Below, one piece after another: positions 1-11,911 of a stretch of DNA of 64,000 nucleotides. This stretch comes from Persicaria tinctoria (Eukaryota; Streptophyta; Magnoliopsida; Caryophyllales; Polygonaceae): NCBI GenBank assembly GCA_037127255.1, contig JBANSL010000009.1, positions 1,608,001-1,672,000 on the forward strand, in the 5' to 3' direction. The position numbers were made by a program, and so were the translations under genes. The notes beneath the pieces were generated by a model that did no database searches, was not told where the DNA came from, and saw nothing but the letters and a program-made list of their open reading frames with translations. The stretch's first letter is position 1. The number at the start of each line of letters is the position of its first letter.

Positions 1-1909
1 GATGAAAATATCAAAATCTATAATAAAAATTGGCTCCAACTTTAACAGCTTCTCTATTTTACAGATTTTTACATTTATTAAAGACTATAATAAATAAATG
101 CATTTATTAAAGATATTTAATCCTACATTTCTAAAACCTTAATTTAAACTTAATTCTAACATTTAGCCTCATATTTGTTGGTGAACTATTATATGTTACC
201 ATCCTCTCGAACATCATATTATTTTTATTATTATTATTATATTCTCACATGATTTTTTTAAAACAAAATCTAGTGATAAATTTGATATTTATTTTTTAAA
301 TGATATCTATATCTATATAAAATCTTAATTTAGAAGAGTTCGGGATGATGTGTCAATCTTAGAGACATTTTAGGATTTTTGAGCCATCATATTTTTTTGC
401 CCTTTTTCTTTAATTTTCTTTAATTCTCCTTTATTATTCTTTTTCCTTTAATTCTCTTTTTTCTTTAATTTTATTAACTATCTATCTGTATAAACTCTTA
501 ATTTAGAAGAGTTCAGGATGACGTGTCAATCTTAGAGATATTTTAGGATTTTTAAGCCATCATATTTTATTTCCATTTTTCTTTAATTTTCTTTAATTCT
601 CCTTTATTATTCTTTTTCCTTTAATTCTCTTTTTTCTTTAAATTTACTAACTATCTATATCTATATCTATATATCTATATAAACTCTTAATTTAGAAGAG
701 TTCAGGATGATGTGTCAATCTTAGAGACATTTTAGGATTTTTGAACCATCATATTTTTTTTCCATTTTTCTTTAATTTTCTTTAATTCTCCTTTATTATT
801 CTTTTTCCTTTAATTCTATTTTTTCTTTAATTTTACTAACTATTTGGTTTAATTCAAATTATTGAATTCAATATAATATAACTATTGGGATTAATCCAAA
901 TTTATTTACTAATTATCTATATCTATTCAAAACATTGAATATAACTATTGATTATGACACATAACATTTAAACAATGTTATAACGATATTGATATTATTA
1001 TATAATGAGTAGTTTAAAATACCTATATTTATGTATTATACTTTACATAAGATTTAAAAAAAATTAGAGATAATTATAAGATACATTTATTGTAAAGTTT
1101 TTTTTATGATTTTTATCATAACATTTATTAGTATTTTTATATATTTTTATATATAATATTTTAATTTTAAAAAAATGTGCCATGGAGCGAGAAAAGTACT
1201 TGTTAATATTAAATTTAGATTGTTACTATAAAAGTTATCATAAAATCGGATAAAATATTATTCAAACATAATCTTATTATTTTCAATTAGTTAATATATA
1301 TTTTTATTATAAATTAGATTGGTGATTGATCATATATCATTAATTAATTAAATTAATTAACTAATAAGTCTTAATTTATAATTTATAAAACTAAAATCAT
1401 TCCAATATGAGTTAGGAGTTCAAGTGAATATTTTTTGAAGTGAAAACTTTATAGACTAATTTTTTAATGTAGATTTTATAGCATTAAATTGGATGAAATT
1501 AGTTGTGTTGTTTTATTTATAAAAATTAACATAGATTTATGATGTTTTGTTCTTTCTATGTTTATTTAACATAATTAATTTATATATTATATCAAATCAT
1601 ATCAATTTTTTAATTAATTTTTAAAAATAATTATATTTTTATTACTAGTAATTAAGTATGAAATTATTATTTTTTCTATATTATGGGTGAAAATATGGGG
1701 TTGTATCATTAAATTCTATATAGGGACAAGTGAACATTAAATTATAGATATCAACTCCTCTTCCTCCAAATTTGGAGATTTTTCCCCTCTCTCCATCAAT
1801 TTCTCTATTTTAGATATGAGTTTGGAGAATATGTTGAGGAGAAAAAATGACATTTTTCTCTAAAATCTCTCTTTTTCTCTATTTTAGAGAAGCTGTTGGG
1901 CTTGCTCTT
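1..1909. other. AT-rich intergenic spacer
   Basis: No coding sequence is visible on either strand and stop codons are dense. Apart from the three-copy tandem repeat at about 311-855 (listed separately) it is simple AT-rich DNA with short (TTA)n and (TAT)n runs. It ends at 1910, where a minus-strand LTR fragment begins with TGTAACGG. Confidence 0.7.
311..855. repeat. Three-copy tandem repeat, unit about 173-189 bp
   Basis: The motif CTTAATTTAGAAGAGTT recurs at 324, 497 and 686. Each copy is followed by a GATGTGTCAATCTTAGAGA-like stretch, 'catcatatttt', and a pyrimidine-rich CTTTAATTCTC segment. Spacing is 173 bp and then 189 bp; the longer spacing comes from extra (CTATAT) units between copies 2 and 3. 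The copies differ by only a few bases, so the amplification is fairly recent. No coding potential or known satellite family is recognised. Confidence 0.85.
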
Positions 1910-2652
1910 TGTAACGGCCCGGGATTATGATTCCCGGGTTACGTTTCGAGGGATGAAACCCCTCGTTAGGATCTTGCGCCCCGAGTACAGGTTGAAGGTT
2001 TGAAATTTTATCCTAACCTTTTTAAGTGGGATTTCATACCCAAATTTCGAAGGGATCGTTGGAATCCCCGGGGAAGTCCCCTGTACCTGTCATAAGTCTA
2101 AGTGTGGAAAACCAACAATCATTCAAATAGTAGAAGCAAGGTGTAATACAAGAGGGTGACACGGCAGAGCCGAGTCAAAACCAAATCAATAAGCGTATTT
2201 ATCGAAATTTAATATACAATGTTAGTGGAGTTAAACCATTTCTCTGAGATCGCCCAAGAGAGTTCCCACGTCACGGAAACAATGAATAATCATTCTGCAA
2301 AACAAACCTAAAAAAAATGTATGCGGGGCGGTGTCAAATCGAAGTCCTACGCAATATAATCCCAAACAGGCAGACGTATACACACGCTAGTCCTAATAAA
2401 GATGCTTCTAGATGCAAGGCGGGATATTAACACACTAGCATGGTCCTAAGATCAAGTGCATAAATATAATAAGGCCTTAGCACCGAATACCAAGTGGTAT
2501 ATCCCTCTCCTACCTCCACCCCCTTCCGATAGGGCGGAGACTGGCCAGCTCGTGAATGCATTCCATATAATCGGGTGGCACGCATGCCCAACCCGTATCA
2601 ACAATAAAGCCCGCAAGCATCTCACAATATAAGGAAGTTCATGACTCGATTG
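1910..2652 (-). repeat. LTR fragment 'F' of the large non-autonomous element family (minus strand)
   Basis: Read on the minus strand this is the 3' part of an LTR ending ...GGGCCGTTACA at 1910. It matches the 3' part of the element C LTR (about 33960-34702) and the element D LTRs (52851-53590). It contains the conserved core with ACGAGCTGGCCAGTCTCCGC (about 2530-2560) and the terminal hairpin (1911-1942). The 5' part of the LTR is missing: homology stops at 2652, inside 'catgactcgattg', and plus-strand LTR sequence starts immediately. No internal region or partner LTR is adjacent, so this is a truncated or rearranged relic. Confidence 0.8.
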
Positions 2653-2795
2653 CTTCGAATTTTGGGTATGAAATCCCACTTTAAAAGGTTAGGATAAAAT
2701 TTCAAACCTTCAACCTGTAATCGGGGCGCAAGATCCTAACGAGGGGTTTGATCCCTCGAAACGTAACCCGGGAATCATAATCCCGGGCCGTTACA
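2653..2795 (+). repeat. Element C 5' LTR, 3' terminal 143 bp only
   Basis: It matches the last part of the 3' LTR (about 34560-34702) from 'cttcgaattttgggtatg' to the terminal GTTACA. It is followed at 2800 by TGGTATCAGAGCC, which proves its orientation and that it was a 5' LTR. The remaining 2.9 kb has been replaced by the head-to-head fragment F. Confidence 0.85.
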
Positions 2796-4103
2796 AAGAT
2801 GGTATCAGAGCCAGGTTTTGCAAAAGAGTATGATAGGTTGAAGTGGTTTTTAAAATGGCCCAAGGTTTTGAAATGGATTTTCAAAATGTTTTAGAAAGGG
2901 AAAAATGAATTTAATATGGCTAACTCAAATTGACTAAAAATGAATTTGACTCGATAAATTCGTTAATCAAACAAAGGGAAACGATGGGGTAGTAAAGGCG
3001 ATAGACCATCCCTATTGGATGTAGTTGAGAACGTGTAGGCAAAATAATAGCTTTCTTTTATAGACGGGGTTTGAAGACTCCAAGGAACCCGAGGGTTGGA
3101 GTAGATTGTGCTAGGGGGCCGTGAGGTATTTGCCCCTCCGGTCAGCCGTCCCTCGAAGGATGACATAGATTGTCTCTGTGATTATATGCATTATATCCAA
3201 CTGGGCCTGAGGGCGATCCTCCTCGAAGAGGATCATATTGATCCCGTTAATTGCTTCCATGTTGAGTGCTATTGTGCTTAGGATAGAGAACTAATCAGTA
3301 TGCATTGACATGAATCATGTATTCAGTAATTGTGCAAACGAGATAGCGGGAGAAAACATTGTTCTTATGTCATTGGAATTCCTGTCCTGTTGGAGTAGCT
3401 TTTCCGTAATTCAAACCCCTTGATGATCCCGATCCCGTCATCTGTCCCACCAAAGAACCTAGGCATGTTAGCAAGGGTCAAGAAGCGTCCGCTCTCACCG
3501 TTTCGAGTCCTGTTTGGCATCCCACCATCTCTGCTTCTATCGAGTCTCGTACTTGAGGTTGATGTCCTCCACGGGAAAATTAGATCGATTAACTAACCAC
3601 CTTCAGAAATTACGTCGGATGTGAGGGTTACCTGAGTGTGCTAGGGAGGGTGATTACTAAAATGATTCCTAATTAGAAGAGAGTCGTCTTATAGAGCCGC
3701 CCCTCTCGATTCTCGTAATGGTCAACCATGTCTTCTTGCCACAAGAGTTTAAACACGAGTCCTACCCTCACCTCTCGGAAAAGTGTGAATGTCCTTGTGT
3801 CATACCGAGCGAGTCATACTAGCGTCCCACGGAGAAACGGGTTGATAAGTCGGTGATTGCCCTTGGAGAATTTTGTCAGGTTATGATAGTATCCCACCTT
3901 GTGATTGCATGACATGATGTGTTCGTATATTCCAGCATGATTTGCCATATATCTTGCATGATTACACTTATGGATGAATATATATGTCGAATGTACGAAT
4001 CCCCATGATAGTTACTCTCCATTGAATTAGGTTCATGATAGTGTGGTCAGCCCTCTTGTACGAGTATCATGTGAAATAAATTCCTAGCATGCTAAGTTAA
4101 CCA
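2796..4103 (+). other. Element C internal region, part 1 (non-coding)
   Basis: Leader-side internal sequence after the primer-binding site. It is strongly similar to the minus-strand sequence of element D at about 59990-61287, including two short hairpins (3145-3164 and 3215-3234). No ORF of meaningful length is present. It ends at the AACCA target site (4099-4103) where element B inserted. Confidence 0.75.
2800..2812 (+). promoter_or_regulatory. Primer-binding site of element C (initiator Met tRNA)
   Basis: TGGTATCAGAGCC lies 4 bases after the LTR end (...GTTACA, AAGA). TGGTATCAGAGC is the complement of the 3' end of plant initiator tRNA-Met and the most common primer site in plant LTR elements. 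Equivalent sites are at 7212 (+, element B), 61272-61283 (minus strand, element D), and 13752-13763 and 22472-22483 (minus strand, Sirevirus). Confidence 0.9.
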
Positions 4104-7100
4104 TGTAAAGACCGGGAAATTTTAGAATATTAAATTATTAAAATAGTGATTAATAATCATCCGATTTCTAAAATTCGGGAGGTTTGGAATTTCCGTCATT
4201 GAGCTATTGGTTTTATTTTAAATATTTCAAAGCGAATTCCGGCCTAATTTTTAACCGTGAAGGACAATTCTATCGTTTTCCTTCGGGATTTGAATTAAAC
4301 TTTGGGATGTCGATATCTTCATAATTTTAAAGCGTTATTTTAATAGAGTCGGATTTTGGCTCGAGCGAGCGGGTTTTAGAGTTTATTTTCGGGTATTTTG
4401 AATTGTAACTTTTGAGAACATATGTTACTTTGTCTTCTTCCTCTTTTGTGTGAACAAAATTCAGAAGCCCCATCTTCCTTTTGTTTGACCAAGTTGTACG
4501 CAACAACTCTCACTCCAGCTTTTCACCACCCCTTTTTGGTTAAACACCACCTCTCTCACCCTCCTCCCACATGGTTTTGCCTCACCCAATTGTAGCTAAT
4601 GCCAAGCCGCCATCTGCCCCTTCCTTGTCCGGACTTCACAGCTCCCATTTTCTCCTCCTGGCAATTGAATCCAAATCCCACTACAACCCACTTCCTCTCC
4701 ATTTCAATCTCAACCCCTTTGCTTTTGAATTGTCAAATGCACCACCCCTGAGCCACCCACAAACCGTCGAGCACCACCAGCTCCCCGGAGATCCTCCGAG
4801 CGCAGCCGATGTCGCCCCCGTTGGTTCCGTTTTCTAAATCGATAAGGTACGTCCTTCCTTCCTTTCGACTTCGAGCTGCGAAAGGTCTCTTTTTTAATCT
4901 TCCCACCTCTCTCCCAAGCCTCCTCGCTCAAGATCCCGCCTCCGACGAAGCCGAACGAAGCTCCAAGCGTCTCTGATGAAGCCCGACGCGTCCGACTTCG
5001 AACCTGCCGGTGAGCTCTTCTTTCTCCTTCTTCCTTCCCTCCCTGTCATGTGTGTGTGTCGGGTGGTCATTGTCGAAATCGGAGTCGGCCAGCTCCCTCT
5101 TCTCCTTCCGATTTGTGGATTCCGGCGAGCCCTGAAGGACCTCCGACGAGACCGTGGCGCGCAAACCCTCTGTGAGCACTCGTATCTTCCCCTTCTCGTT
5201 GCTTCTGTTTCGTTTTCCTTCCTTGTGTTGGGTTAATGGTCGGGATCCGGGAAGGGAGTGAGAGCGAGAGAGCTTAGGCGACCCTGCCCCCTTTCTCTTC
5301 TTTCCGTTCTCGCACAGGAGTTTGAGTGAGTTTGGAGAGGGCGGGTTCAGTCTTTCTTTTTCTTTCCCAGACCGACCGGTTCGGCCTAATTTGTCCGGTT
5401 CACTTACTTAGTTGAGGGTTGGGCTTCAGTGGGCTCGGGTCCGGGTTTCATTCGGGTTTTGGGCTGGGCTTTTTCTCTGGGTTATTTGTTTTATATTAGT
5501 TGATTGTTATTATGCCTTTTTACGTTATATATGGGATAATACATTATATATTACGCGTAATATTTAATCGTTGTTAGTTATTGTTATGATTTTTGTTATT
5601 ATACTGTCAGATTTTATGAAAATATATTCTCTCAAATTATTATATATTATAGGTGGTTTTTAAAAGAAAGCAATAGTATTAATTGGAATATGTATTTTGT
5701 GGTGTTTTAATATGAGATTTTAGAAAGGGTAAAGTGATCTATTGAGGATGATTTATCAAATAAACTATTTATTGAGTTAGAAATGAGGCTTTGTAAAATG
5801 GATTGATTTGTTGGTGTTTATTTTAACATTGATTGATTATTTACTTAAAAAGGGTTTGAAATAAAATGCCGGAATTATTTCTATAATATGATTTGGAAAG
5901 ATTGGTTTTAAGGCTTAAATGTTTAAGGTCGGGATTCTTAGTCTTGATTTGACGATGTTGGTTTTGAGAAGGAAGTTTGGAAATATGGTTGATACGATTT
6001 TATCAATGATTTTGATTGGAAGAATGATTTTGGTTGATGTTGATCAAATCAGAAAGGTTTTGGAAAATGGTTTTACTATCGGTTGGTTTTAACTTTTAAG
6101 CATGTTGAGAACGTGGAGTCCGTGTGTATGATTGATGGATCGGTAGCTTATGAAAATGGCTTGATGATAGGTGTGTACTTCTTTTGGATTGCTTTGGACT
6201 TGCATTTGGGCCCTTGCTTGCGTTATTTTGCTGTTATGCATCTTCAGGTAAGTTCCTTAGGGGGCTTACTCAGGTTGGACATTCATGCCTGTTGTTGCAT
6301 TTTATGTTAGGTGTTGCATATGCATAAAAGCATGCAATGTAGTATCCTGTTTAGGTTGCACTCATTGAATGAGCATCTGCTTGCTTTATGCGTTTGAAAC
6401 AGAACGGCCGTTATCTGTGATAGTCCTAGAGTCTTTGCTAGGGTCATAGGGTAGCCCAGCCTCATCGGGTACCCTCAGTCAATCGAGTCATGAACTTCCT
6501 TATATTATGAGATGCATGCGGGCTTTATTGTGGAGCGGGTTAGGCATGCGTGCCGCCCGATTATGATGAAATGCATTCACGAGCTGGCCAGTCTCCGCCG
6601 TATCGGAAGGGGGTGGAGGTAGGAGAGGGATATGCCACTTGGCATTGTCTTGGACCCTTTACAGTATTTTTACACATTATTATAACTAGGAGCATGCTAG
6701 TGTGTTTGACTTTCGTACTGCATTAGAGCATCTTTATTAGGTATATCACATACTATGTGGCCTCAGCAAGGACTGCCGGTCCCGCATGAGTGGCTCAATC
6801 TGACTCATTTCCCCGTTCTTTTTTTAAGGTATTTTCTGCATATTTTGATTGCTCGATGTCCATATGACGGGGTTCCCTTTTTGCGAATCGAAGAACCTGG
6901 CTAAATCTCTAACTCATTATAAATGGTAATTACTCACTCATGATTTGGTTTTGGCCCGGCTCTACCGTGGCAGTTGTGTCTTTACTTTGCTTCCGCTTTA
7001 CTCCCGTTGAAATGGATTTCGCGACATAGTCTTAGGACAGGTTAAGGGTACCCAACGACCCTTCGAGGTGTTTAGGGTTTGAAATCCCTCTTTTTATTAA

Positions 7101-7207
7101 TCTTAAAATGAATTTGAAACCTCGAACCGTACCTGGATTGCAAGATCCGAACAAGGGGTTTCATCCCTTGAAACGTAACCCGGAAATCATAATTTCGGGC
7201 CGTTACA
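4104..7207 (+). repeat. Element B 5' LTR (3104 bp)
   Basis: Begins TGTAAAGACC, ends GGGCCGTTACA. It carries a pyrimidine-rich gene-like leader (about 4430-5240) with several GT donor-like sites, an AT-rich middle, the superfamily core (about 6480-6640, GAGCTGGCCAGTCTCCGCC) and the terminal hairpin (about 7173-7206). It contains 232 bp (about 5846-6077) absent from the 3' LTR. The 88-codon reading frame at 4571-4837 recurs in the 3' LTR (25118-25384) but is low-complexity and unlike any protein I know, so I do not call it a gene. Confidence 0.9.
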
Positions 7208-10200
7208 AAGATGGTATCAGAGCTGAGGTTGTGCAATTCGGGTACACAAGGGTCGAGCGTATGTTTTGAAAATCGCCCACAAATTTCAAGGACTTTTGAA
7301 AGGATTTTAAGAAGGGCAAAATGAACTTAAGATGCCTAACCAAAATTGGACTAAGTAATGAACTTGACTTGTAATAAAAAAGGAAAATCGACAAAACGGG
7401 GACACGAGTGGGTAGTAAAGGCGCTAGACCACCCTTATTGGGTGTAGTTGGGAACGGTAGGCGAAATATCAGCTTGTTCTTTACAGATGGGTTGGGAGAC
7501 TCTATGGAGATCATCATGAGTGTTATTAACTGATTATGTTCTGAGTGCTTGCTATGCTAGAAGTTTGATCGGTATGCATAACAATTAAATGTGTATTGAC
7601 TTGTCTGTGCAAACGGGATAGTGGGAGTACCCTTGTTTCTGTGTGGTCAAACCCAGCTTGTGTGAAACAACCCCTTCCACTATGTTTGTTAACCCATCGA
7701 CGATGCTAACGAGTCTTTCTCCCGGATGTCAGTGTCTCCCACGGGGAATCGGGTTGGTAAACACATTGTGTCGGAATCATGTATAGATATGAAGGTTCTC
7801 TGAGTGAGTATTGGAAGGCGGTTCTTGATGGCATTTTGAGTCAAAAGTAAGGTGTCATGGGGCTCTCTTTCTTTATCCTTATGATGATCAGCAGTGTTTT
7901 CTTACCACAAAGAGTCGTACCAAAGTCCCACGGGAAAGAGGGGTGATGAGTCAGTTGGGGAAGGTCAATGGCTTCCCTTAGGGATCTCTGTCCGGTTGTA
8001 ATGGTGACTCTCTCTGAATTGAATGACATGATTTTGTAATCTTCCGCATAGACCTTGTAAATGATCATTAGTAAGAAGCTGCTCATGTTATGCCTTCCTT
8101 TGTGTCGTAATTTTATTGTGTAAGATCATGTTGTGGTTAGTTACATTGCTCAAGTTTCGTGCTATGTCTTGCCTTCTATCATGACTGTATGTTGTTATAG
8201 CATGTTTACTTGGCTTATTGATCATATGAATGACTAGAAGCATAGACCATATGATATGAACATGCATGATCGTTATTTCTTCTTGGATTAGGTTCATGAT
8301 AGTGTGATCAACTTTCCTAGGATGAATGCCCGTAAATGATCTCATTAGCATGTTAACTGATAAGGCCTTGATGATTATCATAGCTTTTGTGACAAGAATC
8401 TATAGCATGTCCATATGTTCTATATTGTTGGAATGTGATTGAATTTATTTCTTACGTGTCGTCATGATTAGTTGCATGCATGTATCGTATGTTATGTAGA
8501 GCCTTTAGTATCATGTAGGATCCTTGGTTGTGACTCGTGTGAATTATATCTTGCCTGCATTATTGCTGATTCTCTCTCGAGCTAGGTTCCTGATAGTGTG
8601 GCCCTTCCCTCTTATTATCTTAACATGTCTTACTCATGCAAGTTAATTGATGTTGAATTCGATGATTGATTTGCTTTCCGTTATGGTTAACCGTAGCATG
8701 CTTACATGTTGTCGCTCGGTAGTGTTCCCCTATTGCTCCATGATATCCTCTCTTGCTTGCATACATGTATGACTTGGCACCTCGCATAATCACCCACCAC
8801 GCTTATCATGTCTTTAGATACGTAGGACGCATGAATGTTAGAATGAATCTAGTCGAGTTATCTTGATTATGTGCATCTTCGATATGTGCCAGTAGTGTTC
8901 TGTAGGGCTTAATTATGATTCCCAATATGACTCGCTAAATGATCACGTGTTGTACTTGCTCTATGATGTGATGACTATCGTACCATATATTTGCTCTATG
9001 ATGGTTCGTTCCTAGCATGACTATAATCTATCGCCCATGATGTCCTTCTTATTACTTTTGATAATGCCTCGTGCTTCGTGAATATCATGATGAACTCCTT
9101 TTAACGGCTCATGATTATGCTTGTATCACGCTATGTATCTCTAGTATCATGTAGGACCTGTGCTTTCTAAATGTATCTCGTCATATGATTACGTGTCATA
9201 CTTGACCTATTATATGATTATTGTGTTAGATGAGATAGTTACTATGTTAATCTTATATGTTCTCGTATGATGCATACACCAAGCTCGTGCATTGTTCATA
9301 TATGTGACAGTTGTGATACCCATTAAATCATGCATGTCGTGTTTAAGTTGCTAGGGATATCGACTTTCATGGGATAATAGACTGCTAACTTGTCTCGCAT
9401 GCATCAGTGTAGCACTCGAATATGTCATTTTGGAATGAACACGTATGTCGTGCTCCTTGATATAGGTACATGTTAGAGTAGATTAATATTATTGATATGC
9501 CCCATGATGAATTTGTGTCTGCTTGTCACAATTGCAACCTAATAGACTTTCATAAGGGCGTCGTTGCTATTCTCGGGTCGAAGTTTTGTCTCTAGTTGTC
9601 GTCTTAGTATTGGTCCGTGGTTGTTTCCGAGAGGAACTTTGGGTTGTCTTCTCTTGTCACTCCTCTATCTCCGCTAACTTGGACCCTGTGCGATACATTC
9701 GACGAGCGACCGCATGGAAGAGGGAACGAAAAGTTAGATAGCGATAGAGCAGTGCAGCGGAAGCGTGGGCCCATAACCCACGGGCCTCAGGATCAATGAT
9801 GTCAGCGGAACGAGCACGCATTGAGAATTGCGGATACTGAGTACGATATGACTTGCAATCGAGAGTGTCCTTTGTTCGAATTGCTGATTCTTCTGAATTT
9901 GTTGGTGACGATATTGCACTAACCCGACGATGAGATTTACGTGTTGATGTGCTGACTTGGTAATGATTGTTGCATGATTGTCTGTTGTCTGTGATGGTAT
10001 GATTTTACGCCTTATAGTTCTAATGTGCCATGAACCATGATGCCCTTAAGTGTTGATACTCTGAGTTGCTAAGCATGATCTAAATTACTGTACCTATAAA
10101 AGTATGAACTGCAAATGCTGAAAACCTGAATTGTTTATCTTCTAAGGTTATGATGCAACTTGCTATCTTGACTTGATTATGTGCATATATGATGATTTGT

Positions 10201-10290
10201 AATAATGATTGAGCATGATGGTAAATTGAGACTTGTTGACATAGTTGCAATAATTGATTATGAACCCATGATGCTATATTTATAAATGCT
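7208..10290 (+). other. Element B internal region, left part (non-coding)
   Basis: About 3.1 kb without a credible gene; the longest frames (for example 7203-7517, minus strand) are not protein-like. Blocks match elements C and D: 7420-7470 resembles 2990-3030, and the 'gtgtcacaattgcaacc' segment near 9525 resembles 28050. The paired hairpins of C and D are not found here. It breaks off at 10290, where truncated Sirevirus pol begins at a TGTGATGAGG overlap. Confidence 0.7.
7212..7223 (+). promoter_or_regulatory. Primer-binding site of element B
   Basis: TGGTATCAGAGC lies 4 bases downstream of the LTR end and is complementary to the 3' end of initiator tRNA-Met. It fixes the plus-strand orientation of element B. 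Confidence 0.9.
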
Positions 10291-11911
10291 GTGATGAGGA
10301 GTATTTGAATTTCCTTTTGCTAGTCTCAGCTCCTTGATTCGTCACACCATCAGGATTGATTTGTGGTACATCTGACTCCGTGGTCCTGTTCGGTTCAGTT
10401 ACAGCAGTCTCTGACATCTCAACACTGTTGGATTGGACACCAAGGGCTTTGGACGCATCTTCAACACCTTGGGCCAATTCATCAGTGTTAAGAATCGGTT
10501 CCTGCATGTTCCTTTTCTCTGTGTTCATGGCAGCATCATCACCTTCCTCGTTCTCTTCATGGATGTTAAGATCTATATCTGCAACACTCTCACTCAAAGC
10601 ACCATCATTGCATTCATAAAAAATAACATGTATACTTTCTTCAACTACCTGGGTCCTTTTATTGAAGATTCTATAAGCTTTGCTACTCGTGGAATAGCCA
10701 AGAAATATACCTTCATCACTACGCGCATCAAATTTCCCAAGGTTATCTTTTCCATTGTTATGAACAAAACAAGTACATCCAAAGGGTTTAAAATAAGATA
10801 TAAGTGGTTTGCGGCCTTTGAAAAGTTCATAAGGAGTTTTCTTTAAGATAGAACGTATAAGACAACGATTTAAAATGTAGTTAGCTGTGTTAACAGCTTC
10901 AGCCCAATAGGTTTTAGGTAATGCATTTTCTAAAAGCATAGTCCTGGCCATATCCTCTAAGGTGCGGTTCTTGCGTTCCACAACCCCGTTTTGTTGAGGT
11001 GTCCTAGGAGCAGAAAAGTTATGGGAGATGCCATATTTAGCACAAAACAAATCAAATTGAAGTTGATCAAACTCCCTACCATGATCACTTCGAATAGACA
11101 CTATGGGCTCATTTCTTAAAGTTTGCAACTCCTTACAAAGTTTTGAAAACTCAAATAAGGCCTCTGATTTTTCTTTCAAAAATGCAACCCAAGTATATCT
11201 TGAAAAATCATCGACAACAACTAGCATTTACTTTTTACCATTGGGAGATTTGACTCGCATAGGACCACATAAATCCATATGTAAAAGTTCAAGGGGTCTA
11301 GAAGAACTTACAACCTTTTTGGGTTTGAAGGAGCTACGTGATTGTTTACCTCGTGTGCAAGCATTGCACATGTCAATACCTTTGAAGTCCATCTCAGGTA
11401 GCCCTCTTACAAGCCCTTTGGACACAAGCTTCTGTAGTGTATGTGGACTCACATTACCGAGTCTCCTGTGCCAAAGCTTTGGATCGTCCGTCAAGGCCTT
11501 TAAACAGGTTAAGCTTCCTTGTGCCACTTGATCAGCATTTACAGCGTATATGTTGTTGTAGCGATATGCAGTTAGAATAACTTCACCTGTATCATCTCTG
11601 CACACTATACATCTTTTCTTGTTAAATCTGACATTGTTACCACTATCACATAATTGAGAAACACTAAGCAATTTATACTTTAAACCATTAACAAGATAGA
11701 CATTTTTAATACTGTGGCTGGAATCACTTCCAACACTACCAATACCAACAATGTCGCATTTCCCTTTGTCACCAAGAGTGATTGTTCCCGTGGATTGCTC
11801 CTTTAGATCATGAAAGAGAGAACTCTTCCCACTCATATGCCTCGAGCAACCACTATCAATAATCCATTTGTGTTCTTTCACTTTGGTGATCTCCTGCAAA
11901 ACAAACATCAA
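10291..11911 (-). pseudogene. Truncated copia pol (protease, integrase), second unit
   Basis: The frame from 11911 contains a retropepsin motif (DSGCSRHMSG near its start), the pre-integrase zinc region and the first residues of integrase. An in-frame TAA at 11228-11230 interrupts it. The next segment continues the integrase core ([27 protein letters not shown]) and the serine/glutamate-rich linker, then is cut at 10291 before RT. The last few residues of the frame come from flanking element B DNA. The same stop occurs in the complete unit at 19948-19950. Confidence 0.92.

Noticed and set aside
2800..2812. tRNA-related sequences TGGTATCAGAGC
   Set aside because: These are primer-binding sites of retrotransposons, not tRNA genes; no cloverleaf surrounds them.
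10356..10846. Plus-strand ORFs of 87 and 137 codons (also 19076-19566)
   Set aside because: They are antisense shadows of the copia integrase/linker region; the minus-strand frame has clear protein motifs.
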